This document shows positions 18,883 to 27,114 of a stretch of DNA of 64,000 nucleotides, piece by piece. The stretch is from Chryseolinea sp. H1M3-3 (lineage in GTDB: Bacteria; Bacteroidota; Bacteroidia; Cytophagales; Cyclobacteriaceae). Location: contig NZ_JARKMY010000001.1 of assembly GCF_029360725.1 (NCBI RefSeq), positions 1,178,001-1,242,000 on the forward strand, read 5' to 3'. How positions within the stretch are numbered: the first letter of the stretch is position 1; each line of letters starts with the position of its first letter. Under the pieces are notes generated by a model. That model was not told where the DNA came from. It was given only the letters and a program-made list of their open reading frames with translations, and did no database searches. Both the position numbers and the translations under genes were made by a program.

Positions 18883-19597
18883 GTCTGACTTTCAAATTCA
18901 TTTCAAAAAGGCTAATAATTTTATCCTGCAATATTTCCTGAACCTCTTCAATTTTTACACCATGACCCAATTCCATTTCCAGAGAAGTCACTGCTTTATC
19001 CTGGATACCACACGGCACAATGTTATTGAAGTACTTCAGGTCAGGGTTCACGTTCAGCGCCAGGCCATGCATCGTTACCCAGCGACTGGTCTTAACTCCA
19101 AATGCGCAGATTTTTCTGGGGTTATTGTCGATGTCGATCCATACTCCCGTGAGGCCCGGAATTCTTCCCGCTTCCAATTTAAATTCTTTCAGCGTCTTAA
19201 TTACAGCTTCCTCTAAAAATCGCATGTACTTATGAATGTCCGTGAAGAAATTTTCTAGATCTATAATCAGATATCCGACGATTTGTCCTGGGCCATGATA
19301 TGTAATATCACCACCCCGATTGATACGATAATAAGCGGCATTGACAAGCGAAAGTCTTTCTTGATCAATTAGCAGGTTGTTTTCCTTACCACTTTTCCCA
19401 AGTGTATAAACATGGGGATGCTGACAAAACAAAAGAAAATTTTCGGTGATCTGTTGATTAGATTGAGGAAGTAAGCGGTTTTCTGTTTTAACCGCGAGGA
19501 CTTTTTCAAATAAGGCAGTCTGGTAATCCCAGGCTTCTTTAAAATCTATCGAACCCAGGTCCGTTACAGTAATGTTCTTGTTAATAACAGAATTCAA
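18866..19597 (-). CDS. lipB: octanoyl-[ACP]:protein N-octanoyltransferase
   Basis: 243 residues. LipB moves octanoate from acyl carrier protein to lipoyl domains of 2-oxoacid dehydrogenases and the glycine cleavage H protein. Seen: RGGDITYHGPGQIVGY at about 94-109, the catalytic Lys169 in AFGVKTSRW, MHGLALNVN, and the nucleophile Cys196 in IVPCGIQDKAVTS. It lies 1 base after the metallophosphoesterase gene and overlaps the following small gene, giving a tight three-gene run. Confidence 0.95.
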   Translation of the reverse strand: MNSVINKNITVTDLGSIDFKEAWDYQTALFEKVLAVKTENRLLPQSNQQITENFLLFCQHPHVYTLGKSGKENNLLIDQERLSLVNAAYYRINRGGDITYHGPGQIVGYLIIDLENFFTDIHKYMRFLEEAVIKTLKEFKLEAGRIPGLTGVWIDIDNNPRKICAFGVKTSRWVTMHGLALNVNPDLKYFNNIVPCGIQDKAVTSLEMELGHGVKIEEVQEILQDKIISLFEMNLKVRHDSRY

Positions 19598-19598
19598 T

Positions 19599-20420
19599 TC
19601 AGAATGCAGCTTGATTAATTTTTTCGATTGGATTCATAATGTAGGTTAAGAATGATTTTTCCTTAACCAATTCTACAACACGAAAACCCCTGTAACTCGT
19701 TCCCCAACTTCCTCCGAAGTGAGCGTCAAACATGAATGGAATATTCTTTACCATTTTTACGCCATCCTGGTCGTGTTCATGTCCGTGAAACACACCTCGA
19801 ACATTGGTATACTTTTGTAAAAGCTCAAAGAAAGCCGGTGTTTCAATTCCATTTTTTGTCCATTTGGCTTGTGGGATGTGAATGAAAATAAAAACATTGT
19901 CTTGCTTTTTGTTCGCGTCCAGTTTTTCTTTCATCCATTCGAGGTCAGGACTTAAATATTCACCTTTTTCGTTAGAGGTGGTAGCAAGCAGCAGGGTATT
20001 TTTTTTTAATTGAACATCATGATTGACCGGCATTCCCCACACCTCATTCCAATACTGGTCACTTACAATATCGTGATTGCCTTTAGTTACATAATATTTT
20101 ACAGGCAGTTTATCCAGGTGCTGTTTGGCTGGGGTCAGCAATTCCTTTCCATCGTGTATTACGTCACCATTGATGACGCAAAAATCAAGGGTGTTGTTTG
20201 CATGAAAATCGGTAACGTGTTTTATCAACGTTTGATAAAAGGAATCAGATTCCGTTCCCGCTTGACCATAGTGGCCATCCGACGCCACCACAAAACGAAG
20301 CAAAGAGTTTTTCCTAAGTTCGGCAGCGTCTGCCGGGGTAAGATTAATTACATTTCCACCCAACATCACCAGGGATGCTGATGAAACGTGTTTTATGAAA
20401 TCTCTTCTGGATAAAGCCAT
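19599..20420 (-). CDS. calcineurin-like metallophosphoesterase with twin-arginine signal
   Basis: 273 residues. The N-terminus SRRDFIKHVSSASLVMLGG fits a Tat signal, placing the enzyme in the periplasm. The metal motifs follow in order: ASDGHYGQ (D-x-H form), INGDVIHDG, GNHD, HIPQ and GHEHD. It lacks any domain that would name a substrate; phosphodiesterase or phosphatase activity is inferred from the family. It sits 38 bases downstream of the sugar-phosphate isomerase and immediately upstream of lipB. Confidence 0.87.
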   Translation of the reverse strand: MALSRRDFIKHVSSASLVMLGGNVINLTPADAAELRKNSLLRFVVASDGHYGQAGTESDSFYQTLIKHVTDFHANNTLDFCVINGDVIHDGKELLTPAKQHLDKLPVKYYVTKGNHDIVSDQYWNEVWGMPVNHDVQLKKNTLLLATTSNEKGEYLSPDLEWMKEKLDANKKQDNVFIFIHIPQAKWTKNGIETPAFFELLQKYTNVRGVFHGHEHDQDGVKMVKNIPFMFDAHFGGSWGTSYRGFRVVELVKEKSFLTYIMNPIEKINQAAF

Positions 20421-20458
20421 GGGGGTGGTGTTGAAGTTCGATCCGGTGACGGCTTAAG

Positions 20459-21466
20459 TTATCGAAATTTTTCCAGCTCCTGTTTAACCATAGTGATGGG
20501 ATCGGTTGCATCCGGATCAATTCCATTTTCTTTTGCCAGGTATAAAGAAATCCAGTCGGTTAAGTGAATCAAGTAATAATACTGTTCAAGGAGGGATGCG
20601 CCCTCACCGATGATATCAACGATAGGATTTGATTTTTTCTCAAAGATATCGCGGCAGATCTCCATGCGCTTTTCGACACGTTCATGATCGTGATCTGAAT
20701 ATAAATATACGGGCTGCAATAATGGCATTATGGCTTCTGGAAAACGCCAGCCTGCCAACTCATTATGGTTCATTTCAGGAAATGTATTGATGTGCGCCAT
20801 CTGTTTTGCGTTTTCATTTATCTGTTGTTGAAAACGTAGGGCCATCGCGTGCAGTCGGTTATCACAATAAATCACAGGAAGCTTTCCCTTCAATTTTTTT
20901 GCAATTAATTCCGCCTCTGATTGAATTCCTTTTTCTCCGCTGTCTAAGAACTCAATTGCATTTTCAGTTTCCTTGATGAATGCTGCGCCAATTAAATTGG
21001 TGTGATAAAGAATGTACAGCAGTGCATTCATATGATAGGGAAGCAACGCGCGCGGGCAATCGGGTAACGATGGTAGTTGAATATAAAAGAGGTTATATTC
21101 TTTACAAATATCCAGTAGCTTACCGGCTGATGCAACAGCAATAACCTGTGCACGTTTGAGCAATGCCTTATGCAAGGCGGCCACCGTCTCCTCCGTTGTG
21201 CCGGTATAAGAGCATGCGATAAACAACGTATGTGGACTTACAAACTGAGGAATGTTATAACTTTTGCATACTGTAATCGGAATAGGTATTCTCCCAAAGG
21301 TGAGCGACTCAATCAGGTTAGCGCTAATCCCAGAAACTCCCATTCCTGCAATGACAATATTTCGGATATCACTTCCTGGACGGTCAAGATCAAGCGTTCG
21401 TCCGATCTTTAAAGCATCACCTAGCTGACGGGTGAAACCCTCTATCGATTTTTTGGTTGTCGACAT
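20459..21466 (-). CDS. bifunctional phosphoglucose/phosphomannose isomerase
   Basis: 335 residues from the ATG at 21466 (an ATG 7 codons upstream is also open). It has an N-terminal SIS domain with AGMGVSGISANLI and CSYTGTTEETVAAL, then the C-terminal PF10432 domain with NEMNHNELAGW-type residues (TFPEMNHNELAGWRFPE) holding the catalytic Glu and His. It interconverts glucose-6-P, mannose-6-P and fructose-6-P. It diverges from yraN with only 36 bases between starts, so the two promoters must overlap. Confidence 0.9.
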   Translation of the reverse strand: MSTTKKSIEGFTRQLGDALKIGRTLDLDRPGSDIRNIVIAGMGVSGISANLIESLTFGRIPIPITVCKSYNIPQFVSPHTLFIACSYTGTTEETVAALHKALLKRAQVIAVASAGKLLDICKEYNLFYIQLPSLPDCPRALLPYHMNALLYILYHTNLIGAAFIKETENAIEFLDSGEKGIQSEAELIAKKLKGKLPVIYCDNRLHAMALRFQQQINENAKQMAHINTFPEMNHNELAGWRFPEAIMPLLQPVYLYSDHDHERVEKRMEICRDIFEKKSNPIVDIIGEGASLLEQYYYLIHLTDWISLYLAKENGIDPDATDPITMVKQELEKFR

Positions 21467-21502
21467 AATTGTAAATTGGGAATTCAAATGTAGAACATAA
21501 TT

Positions 21503-21853
21503 GTGAGCGATAAAATTGAAATAGGCCGGGAAGGCGAAAATCTGGCCGCCGAATTCTTAAAAAACAAAGGCTGGGAAATTATTTCACGCAACTACCGATA
21601 CGGTAAAGCAGAAATCGATCTCATCATAAAACGAGATGATTGGACAATTTTTGTTGAAGTAAAAACCCGCTCTTCGTCAACTTATGGTGAGCCTGAAGAA
21701 TTTGTGGATGAGTTTAAAGCAAGACGAATTTATGACGCTGCTGAAGAATACATCTTTGCAACCAACTGGTTGGGTCATGTGAGATTTGACGTGATCTCAA
21801 TTAAGCTGGGCTCACCTCCCGAGATCATTCACTTTGAAGATGCAATAAACTAA
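21503..21853 (+). CDS. YraN/UPF0102 family nuclease-fold protein
   Basis: 116 residues, GTG start. The restriction-endonuclease-like core is visible: GREGENLAAEFLKNKGWEII, the catalytic-type residues in KAEIDLIIKRDDWTIFVEVKTRSS (D and ExK), and VRFDVISI. The family is widespread; function is unsettled, though a role in DNA processing is presumed. It faces polA, with a 16-nt perfect palindrome between. Confidence 0.9.
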   Translation: MSDKIEIGREGENLAAEFLKNKGWEIISRNYRYGKAEIDLIIKRDDWTIFVEVKTRSSSTYGEPEEFVDEFKARRIYDAAEEYIFATNWLGHVRFDVISIKLGSPPEIIHFEDAIN

Positions 21854-21884
21854 GTTCTTAACTCTTCTTTTCGGTGAGAATTCT

Positions 21885-21900
21885 CTTTACTATAGTAAAG
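21885..21900. repeat. 16-nt perfect palindrome between convergent yraN and polA
   Basis: CTTTACTATAGTAAAG reads the same on both strands and ends 11 bases before the polA stop. It could form a short stem or be a protein site; no T-run supports termination on either side. Confidence 0.4.
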
Positions 21901-21910
21901 CTGCTCAATA

Positions 21911-24643
21911 TCAATGCGCTTCCAGCCAGTTGAATCCTACACCCACCTCAACCTCCATTGGAACCTCTAGATGAACAGCATATTTCATGAGGTTGACAAC
22001 ATTCTCCTTGACAACATCAACTTCATCCTTATGGACGTCGAATACCAGTTCGTCATGAACCTGCATGGTCATCTTTGATCGAAGTTTTTCCTTTTCGAGC
22101 CATCGGTGAATATTGACCATTGCGATTTTTATAATGTCTGCGGCGCTTCCCTGAATAGGGGCGTTGATGGCATTCCTTTCTGCAAAGCCACGCGTTGTCA
22201 CATTTCGGGAATTGATGTCGCGCAGATATCGCCTTCTGCCTAACAGGGTTTCCACGTATTCTTTTTCGCGGGCATTATTAATAGAATCATCCATGTAGCG
22301 TTTGATGGCTGCAAATTCTGTAAAATAGGCCTGAATGATTTCTTGTGCTTCGCTTCTCGAGATACCAAGGTTTTGCGACAAACCAAAAGCAGTGCTACCG
22401 TAAAGAATTCCAAAGTTCACTTCTTTTGCTTTCCGCCGCATATCCGGTGTAACACTCGCGAGGTCAACCTTAAAAACCTTTGCTGCGGTTGTTGTATGGA
22501 TATCACGTTTGTTTCTAAAGGCTTCAATCATTGTAGCATCCTTAGCGAACGAGGCGGCTATGCGCAACTCAATTTGTGAATAGTCAGCCGACATAAAAAG
22601 AAAGTCATCGTTGCGCGCGATAAATGCCTTGCGGATGGACCTTCCTTTTTCTGTTCGGATGGGTATGTTCTGCAAATTGGGGTTGTTGGAGCTCAACCTT
22701 CCAGTCACAGCCCATGCCTGCCGATAGTCTGTGTGCACACGTCCGTCTGTTTTGCTGATCATTCTCGGCAATGCATCCACGTAAGTCGAGCGCAGTTTTT
22801 CATACTCGCGGAAGTCCAGGATTTTGCGGGCAATTTCATGCTTAGGAGCGAGCGCCACTAAAACATCTTCGCCGGTTGCATACTGACCTGACTTCGTTTT
22901 TTTGGGTTTCTCCAACAACTTCATTTTATCAAAGATCACATCTCCAAGTTGCTTGGGTGATCCGATGTTGAACTCTGTTCCCGCCATCTGGAAAATGTCG
23001 CGCTGTACGCGTTCGCTTTCCAGGCGCAACTCTTCCGACATTTTAGCAAGAGCAGATACGTCTATGGTCACGCCTTCAAACTCCATCGCGGCCAGCACCC
23101 TACTTAAAGGCATTTCAGTATCCATCATTAGCTTAACATGTCTTCGGTGTTCAAGCTCATCATATAATTTGCTCCGAAGTTGTATCAGGAGGTCAGCCCT
23201 TTCACAAAGCTTATCTTTTAAATTAGTCTCCTGCGGCGGAAGCAAATCATAATTCAAATACTGAGCGCACAGAATTGCCAAATCATGTGAAGCTTCGGGT
23301 TCAATTAGATAATGCGCAATCATCACGTCAAACAACGGCCCGGATATGTCTGCCTGATGCTTTTTTAGGTTCAGAAGTGTTGCTTTGAGATTATGACCCA
23401 CCTTCATAATCTTGTTATCCCCAAAAACAGGCAGCAATACTTTCACAACTTCTGCTGCCTTTTCCGTCGACTCCGTGGGAATATAATAGGCTTCACTTGC
23501 GCGATAAGATATTGCGACCCCTTTTAGCTCGAAATCAAAGTTAACACCATCATCAGTCACAGAATCGATAGCAATCATTTTCTGTTCTTTCAGCTTTACA
23601 GTCAGCTCGTTTAGCTGATTAATATTTTCTATCAACTGATATTGAAGGGATTTAGAAGTGAAGTTTTGTTTTTCTCCAACGTCTGGGATACGCGCTGTGG
23701 CTTCTTGCTCGAACATTGACAATTGCCCACCCCGTGGCAAAGGTCGCACCGCTTCCGCACTAGGTTCACCAAAGGCGCGAGCCATAATTGACTTAAACTC
23801 CAGGTCTGTGAATATAGGTTTTAGTTTTTCAACATCGGGCCCGGTGTATCGCAGGGCGTCCTCATCAAAAGCCACCGGCACGTCGGTGATAATGGTTGCC
23901 AGCTTCTTAGACAGAATTGCTTGTTCTCCATATTGAAGAACCAAGTCCTTTTGTTTTCCTTTTAATTCCGAGGCATTGGCAACAATGTTTTCGACGGTAC
24001 CATATTGCTTTAATAATGTCGCTGCCGTTTTTGGGCCGAAGCCTGGAATACCCGGAATGTTATCTGAAGAGTCGCCCTGTAAGCCAAGCATGTCTATTAC
24101 CTGAGATACATTTTGGATGTCCCATTTCTCACAAACCTCTTTGACACCCAGAACATCCACGGCATTTCCCATGTACGCTGGTTTGTACAGGAACACACAC
24201 TCATTAACAAGTTGACCAAAGTCCTTATCCGGCGTCATCATGAAAACTTCAAAACCCTGGGTACAAGCTTGCATCGCCATAGTCCCGATAATGTCATCGG
24301 CTTCATAGCCATCCATTTCAAGAATTGGTATATTGAATCCGCGGATGATCTCTTTCACCTTCGGGATGCCAAAACGAATATCTTCCGGAACCTCCTGTCG
24401 GGTAGCTTTATACTCTTTAAATATTTCATCGCGGAAAGTTTTCGCTGCGGTATCGAACGCTATTCCAATGTGCGTGGGTTTTTGTTTTTGTAAAACTTCA
24501 AGCAAAGTGTTGGTAAATCCGAAGGGTACAGAAACATTTACGCCTTTGGAGTTAATACGGGGAGTTTTAGTGAATGCAAAATGCGCCCGATAGATCAACG
24601 CATAGGCATCCAAAAGAAAAAGTTTTTTATCGGGTTTACTCAT
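21911..24643 (-). CDS. polA: DNA polymerase I
   Basis: 910 residues with all three PolA regions. The 5'-3' exonuclease (residues 1-290) has LLDAYALIYRAHF, DGYEADDIIG and SDNIPGIPGFGPKTA. The polymerase (from about 520) has DYSQIELRIAAS, the O-helix region RRKAKEVNFGILYG and VHDELVFDVH. The middle 3'-5' exonuclease domain keeps its fold but not its chemistry: against E. coli Pol I, Asp355 is kept (D360) while Glu357 is Val362, Asp424 is Thr422 and Asp501 is Arg482. Proofreading is therefore very unlikely. Role: Okazaki fragment maturation and repair synthesis. TACTTTG just before the ATG may be its -7 element. Confidence 0.97.
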   Translation of the reverse strand: MSKPDKKLFLLDAYALIYRAHFAFTKTPRINSKGVNVSVPFGFTNTLLEVLQKQKPTHIGIAFDTAAKTFRDEIFKEYKATRQEVPEDIRFGIPKVKEIIRGFNIPILEMDGYEADDIIGTMAMQACTQGFEVFMMTPDKDFGQLVNECVFLYKPAYMGNAVDVLGVKEVCEKWDIQNVSQVIDMLGLQGDSSDNIPGIPGFGPKTAATLLKQYGTVENIVANASELKGKQKDLVLQYGEQAILSKKLATIITDVPVAFDEDALRYTGPDVEKLKPIFTDLEFKSIMARAFGEPSAEAVRPLPRGGQLSMFEQEATARIPDVGEKQNFTSKSLQYQLIENINQLNELTVKLKEQKMIAIDSVTDDGVNFDFELKGVAISYRASEAYYIPTESTEKAAEVVKVLLPVFGDNKIMKVGHNLKATLLNLKKHQADISGPLFDVMIAHYLIEPEASHDLAILCAQYLNYDLLPPQETNLKDKLCERADLLIQLRSKLYDELEHRRHVKLMMDTEMPLSRVLAAMEFEGVTIDVSALAKMSEELRLESERVQRDIFQMAGTEFNIGSPKQLGDVIFDKMKLLEKPKKTKSGQYATGEDVLVALAPKHEIARKILDFREYEKLRSTYVDALPRMISKTDGRVHTDYRQAWAVTGRLSSNNPNLQNIPIRTEKGRSIRKAFIARNDDFLFMSADYSQIELRIAASFAKDATMIEAFRNKRDIHTTTAAKVFKVDLASVTPDMRRKAKEVNFGILYGSTAFGLSQNLGISRSEAQEIIQAYFTEFAAIKRYMDDSINNAREKEYVETLLGRRRYLRDINSRNVTTRGFAERNAINAPIQGSAADIIKIAMVNIHRWLEKEKLRSKMTMQVHDELVFDVHKDEVDVVKENVVNLMKYAVHLEVPMEVEVGVGFNWLEAH

Positions 24644-24706
24644 GCTGCAAAGTATCGCACAATTAGAAAAGAATCCAATGTTTCACGCAAAAGGAAATTA
24701 TATTTT

Positions 24707-24714
24707 TAATTTTG
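24707..24714 (+). promoter_or_regulatory. -7 element upstream of the NTF2-like gene
   Basis: TAATTTTG matches TAnnTTTG; TTTC at 24681-24684 lies 22 bases upstream as a possible -33. The start codon is 21 bases after the element. This 91-base region also carries the polA promoter on the other strand. Confidence 0.5.
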
Positions 24715-24734
24715 ACAAGCGAAACAAAATCCCT

Positions 24735-25199
24735 ATGAAAACAAAAGCGTCTGTTACATTTCTGGTTTTAATTCTTCTGCAATTTCATTTTGTGGGGAAG
24801 GCCCAACCGGCGGTTCAGGATTCCATACTTATTAAATACATTGATGATTTAAATCGAAAAATCGATAAAGCGGTAGTGGCGAAAGACCTAAAATTCTTAA
24901 ATCAACACTATGGGGAAGATTTTGTGTTTACGCATGGCACCGGGCTCATTGATTCAAAAAAAAGCTGGCTTGAAAACATACAAAAAAGCAAAGGCTTTGC
25001 ATCCCGGCTGCATGATTCTACCATCGTGGAGTTGCATAAAGGTATTGCTATCGTGACCGGTAAATTAACCGTAGGTCGCCTTGAACCGGCAAAGGATGGG
25101 ACAACGAAATACAGCCTGAGGTACGTTCGTGTTTTTGCACTTCGAAAGAAAAACTGGGAAATGATTTCACACCGAACGACATCAGAGTGGCATCACTAA
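24735..25199 (+). CDS. secreted NTF2-like (DUF4440/SnoaL-type) protein
   Basis: 154 residues from the ATG at 24735, which begins a clean signal peptide (MKTKASVTFLVLILLQFHFVGKAQP). The frame extends to 24642, but that part overlaps the polA promoter and is unlike a signal. The rest is a cone-shaped NTF2-like fold: helical VVAKDLKFLNQHYGEDFVFTHGTG, then strands AIVTGKLTVGRL and YVRVFALRKKNWEMISHRTT. DUF4440 proteins have varied or non-enzymatic roles; none can be assigned. The 177 bases after it contain no gene. Confidence 0.75.
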   Translation: MKTKASVTFLVLILLQFHFVGKAQPAVQDSILIKYIDDLNRKIDKAVVAKDLKFLNQHYGEDFVFTHGTGLIDSKKSWLENIQKSKGFASRLHDSTIVELHKGIAIVTGKLTVGRLEPAKDGTTKYSLRYVRVFALRKKNWEMISHRTTSEWHH

Positions 25200-25376
25200 C
25201 CGATAACCATACCTCAATTAGTGTTTTCTCCTGCTTGTTAGGATAATTTTTTACTTGCGAACTACATTGCAGTCATTTACTCCAACGTTGTTTGTCTTCC
25301 ATCATCCACGCAAATGCAATCTGCCGGCTGAAAATATTTTAAGACACAAAAAAACGAAGCAGCTAAGTACGCTTAA

Positions 25377-26555
25377 TTACTCAACGTACAGAACCAATCC
25401 TTTTAAATACTCTCCCTCCGGATGAAAAATGGAAACAGGGTGGTCGGGCGCCTGTGAGAGTTGATGCAAAACTTTAATCTGTCGTCCGGCTTGTATTGCC
25501 GCCGACACAATGGTATCATAAAAAAGCTTTTTATCAACCACTTGTGAGCACGAAAAGGTAAAAATTATTCCGCCGGCCCTGATGATTTTCATTGCCTCTA
25601 CGTTTAATCGTTGATAGCCTTTAACGGCTTGATGACGTGCATCACGGTGTTTGGCAAAGGCGGGGGGATCCAGTACAATTACATCATACATGTTTTGTTT
25701 GTCTTTCATGAAGTCAAAAACGTCTTCGGCAAAACATGCATTGGCGACTGCATTAAATCCATTCAGCTCAATATTTTTTCGCGTTAGACTGATCGCTTTT
25801 TCCGATGCATCTACAGAATGGACGAGTTCGGCTTGTGCTACTAACGCATAAATTGAAAATCCTCCGGAATAACAAAATGTATTAAGCACGCGCTTTCCGG
25901 TTGAGTAGGTGCTTAGTAGTTTTCTGTTATCTCTTTGGTCAAGAAAAAAACCTGTTTTCTGTCCCTCCTCCCAATCGACCAGAAACCGATTACCGTTTTC
26001 ATGGATCAGATGAGGCACGCCACTCATACCTAATAAATATTCATCGGAAAAATTTTCACGGTCTTTTCCTGGTAACGTAGTTTGACTTTTATAATAGACT
26101 GCTTTTAAATTTTCCTGGAAATTTTGTTTGAGACCTTCTACAATATTATTGCGATCGATATGCATGCCTACTGAATGTGCCTGCACTACAGCTATTCCGT
26201 TGTATACATCTATTATCAAGCCTGGCAATCCATCTCCTTCTCCATGAATAAGTCTAAAGGCATTTGTGGAGTCCGAAGGAATGCCGGCGCTTTTCCTAAG
26301 CTGTAATGCCCGATGAATTTTTTTTGTCCAAAAATCTGAAGACGGTATACCATCAAATGAAAGCATGCGTACAGTAATACTTCCTTTCTGATAATGACCC
26401 GCACCCAAGTGTTTGTTCCGATGGCTCAGCACCTCAACCCAACAGCCATCGGTTAAATCGCCCACCGTTTCTTGAATCGCTCCTGAAAAAATCCATGGGT
26501 GAAAACGTTCGATCGAGTATTCTTTGCCTTTCTTTAGAATTATTTTTCCCTGCAT
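25377..26555 (-). CDS. class I SAM-dependent rRNA methyltransferase (RlmI-like)
   Basis: 392 residues from the ATG at 26555 (MQGKIILKKGKEYSIERFHPWIFSGAI). An N-terminal PUA domain (to about 80) is followed by EEGQKTGFFLDQRDNRKLL, motif I VLNTFCYSGGFSIYA, and the catalytic-loop LDPPAFAK, with TFSCSQVV near the end. This order is that of RlmI, which methylates C1962 of 23S rRNA in E. coli; the same target here is inference. An upstream ATG at 26573 is also open. Confidence 0.88.
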   Translation of the reverse strand: MQGKIILKKGKEYSIERFHPWIFSGAIQETVGDLTDGCWVEVLSHRNKHLGAGHYQKGSITVRMLSFDGIPSSDFWTKKIHRALQLRKSAGIPSDSTNAFRLIHGEGDGLPGLIIDVYNGIAVVQAHSVGMHIDRNNIVEGLKQNFQENLKAVYYKSQTTLPGKDRENFSDEYLLGMSGVPHLIHENGNRFLVDWEEGQKTGFFLDQRDNRKLLSTYSTGKRVLNTFCYSGGFSIYALVAQAELVHSVDASEKAISLTRKNIELNGFNAVANACFAEDVFDFMKDKQNMYDVIVLDPPAFAKHRDARHQAVKGYQRLNVEAMKIIRAGGIIFTFSCSQVVDKKLFYDTIVSAAIQAGRQIKVLHQLSQAPDHPVSIFHPEGEYLKGLVLYVE

Positions 26556-26608
26556 GTAGATTAAATTCAGCAAGGCAAAAGTATTTTAAAAAATGGAATG
26601 TTTACGTT

Positions 26609-26761
26609 TTACAAATTAGGTGAGATGGAAAACCAGACAATTGTTGCAAGGAAAGATATCAGCAGGATAATTAATAAAATTCGCAACCTCTTCAGCATAC
26701 GCTTAGCAGATTCATTCTCTTTATTTTCCATCTTTGGATTAGCCGAATAAAGGTTTTCCAT
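26609..26761 (-). CDS. possible small single-pass membrane protein
   Basis: 50 residues from the ATG at 26761 (MENLYSANPKMENKENESAK...), a charged head followed by one hydrophobic helix (ILLIILLISFLATIVWF). TAAACTTG on the minus strand (26796-26789) differs from TAnnTTTG by one base and is well placed as a promoter. I do not recognise a family; it may be a genuine small membrane protein or a chance frame. Confidence 0.4.
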   Translation of the reverse strand: MENLYSANPKMENKENESAKRMLKRLRILLIILLISFLATIVWFSISPNL

Positions 26762-26796
26762 TATTCTCGTTACGGCACTTTTGTTGTACAAGTTTA

Positions 26797-27114
26797 CCCT
26801 ATGGATGCATGATGTGTTAAAAAAAGTCCGATTTGAGCAATAAATACCGAACTAAGGGTGACGAAATGCAAACCTGGGCGACCAAACAAAATCGAAGTTT
26901 GAAGAAAATTTGAATATACCTAAGCAGCCGATTGTGTACGGAACGTCCAGTCGAAACTCTGGGTCGAATTATTGAACCTAAATCCGAAAGATTTCGTACT
27001 TACTGTTGAGAAGGTGTAGGCTGGAAATTATACTATGCTGACAAAATTTCCTGGCAACATTGATCTGCAAGGTTTTTGCTTTTTGAAAAAATTGTGATAT
27101 TAAATTTGATAACT
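26797..27114. other. intergenic region before the HtrA protease gene
   Basis: About 320 bases with no supported gene. Reading frames are short and interrupted on both strands. The only structure I can point to is the promoter-like sequence at its right-hand end. Confidence 0.5.
27075..27108 (+). promoter_or_regulatory. promoter of the HtrA protease gene
   Basis: TTTG (27075-27078), 22 bases, then TAAATTTG (27101-27108), a full match to TAnnTTTG. The ATG at 27115 begins 7 bases after the element, so the mRNA leader would be a few bases at most. Confidence 0.55.
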
